Shown: positions 6,362-6,571 of the stretch, in pieces
How the letters are laid out: the number at the start of each line of letters is the position of its first letter
How positions within the stretch are numbered: position 1 is the first letter of the stretch
Assembly (NCBI GenBank): GCA_937919075.1
Contig: CALFOF010000118.1
Location: 1 to 6,571 of the forward strand
DNA: 6,571 bases
Direction of reading: 5' to 3'
Source of the DNA: an uncultured Cyanobium sp.
GTDB lineage: Bacteria > Cyanobacteriota > Cyanobacteriia > PCC-6307 > Cyanobiaceae
Position numbers and translations under genes: made by a program
Notes under the pieces: model-generated
Told to the model about the DNA's origin: nothing
Database searches by the model: none
Seen by the model: only the letters and a program-made list of their open reading frames with translations

Positions 6362-6571
6362 ATGCCGCTCCTGCTCACCGGCCGTCGCTTTCGGGAAGAT
6401 CTGGAGAAGGCTGGTGCTCTTGCCCTCTATGCCCCTCTCGAAGGGGGAGCTGAGACGCGCCTGATGCGGCGCCTGCGTGCCGCTGGCTATCGCGCGCAGA
6501 TGACCTCCGCCCGCGGTCTTGGCGACCCCGAAGTGTTCCTGCTTCAGTCCCACGGCATCCGTCCGCCGCAC
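6362..6571 (+). CDS. ndhN: NAD(P)H-quinone oxidoreductase subunit N, N-terminal part (cut by window edge)
   Basis: From the ATG at 6362, 70 codons run open to the right edge, beginning [21 protein letters not shown]. The segments [21 protein letters not shown] (24-44) and [23 protein letters not shown] (48-70) match my recollection of cyanobacterial NdhN. This is a small peripheral subunit found only in the NDH-1 complex of cyanobacteria and plastids, which feeds electrons into the plastoquinone pool for respiration and cyclic electron flow. No Shine-Dalgarno sequence precedes the ATG. A TAA at 6302-6304 closes the frame upstream, and there is no other ATG between. The gene is divergent from rplC and incomplete, perhaps less than half of the full length. 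The identification rests on sequence recall plus the neighbourhood. Confidence 0.88.
   Translation, partial: MPLLLTGRRFREDLEKAGALALYAPLEGGAETRLMRRLRAAGYRAQMTSARGLGDPEVFLLQSHGIRPPH

Noticed and set aside
5726..6571. Minus-strand open frame spanning the rplC/ndhN intergenic region
   Set aside because: It overlaps rplC in another frame and the ndhN start on the other strand; composition is Arg/Pro/Ser-rich with no recognisable domain.
1..6571. HIP1 palindromes (GCGATCGC) typical of many cyanobacteria
   Set aside because: I found no copy on reading through; several picocyanobacteria lack HIP1 enrichment, so its absence does not argue against the assignment.

Overview
The window is a compact, G+C-rich piece of a bacterial chromosome carrying the front and middle of the main ribosomal protein gene cluster (S10 plus spc region). 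All ribosomal genes are on the minus strand, so the cluster reads from right to left. Gene order, gene content and protein sequences point to a cyanobacterium, most likely a high-G+C picocyanobacterium of the Synechococcus/Cyanobium type. The cluster begins directly with rplC with no rpsJ in front of it, and the divergent neighbour is ndhN, which encodes a subunit specific to the cyanobacterial/plastid NDH-1 complex. The genus is an inference from protein similarity recalled from memory, not from a search.

Layout from the transcriptional start of the cluster: rplC (5302-5949), rplD (4655-5290), rplW (4360-4662), rplB (3481-4344), rpsS (3170-3445), rplV (2797-3156), rpsC (2049-2777), rplP (1571-2032), rpmC (1353-1568), rpsQ (1087-1338), rplN (709-1074), rplX (351-707) and the first 78 codons of rplE (1-234, cut by the left edge). 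Spacers are 1 to 35 nt, and rplD/rplW overlap by 8 nt. The one exception is a 116-nt spacer between rplX and rplE that holds two potential hairpins. At the right end, the first 70 codons of ndhN lie on the plus strand (6362-6571), separated from rplC by a 412-nt divergent intergenic region.

The genes make primary and secondary rRNA-binding proteins of both subunits: L3, L4, L23, L2, L22, L16, L29, L14, L24 and L5 of the 50S, and S19, S3 and S17 of the 30S. The tight spacing and absence of visible internal terminators imply co-transcription. Nine of the 13 ribosomal genes have a recognisable Shine-Dalgarno (SD) sequence (that of rplB is weak), some of them written inside the last codons of the preceding gene. 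rplC, rpsQ, rpsS and rplE have none, and three of these four have C-runs before the start codon.

No defence system, mobile element, CRISPR array, RNA gene or obviously new system is visible. The only unexplained material is non-coding: the rplX-rplE spacer, and the rplC/ndhN intergenic region with a strand-specific hairpin and a 14-nt direct repeat. These are the places worth a second look, chiefly as candidate autoregulatory RNA or DNA sites.
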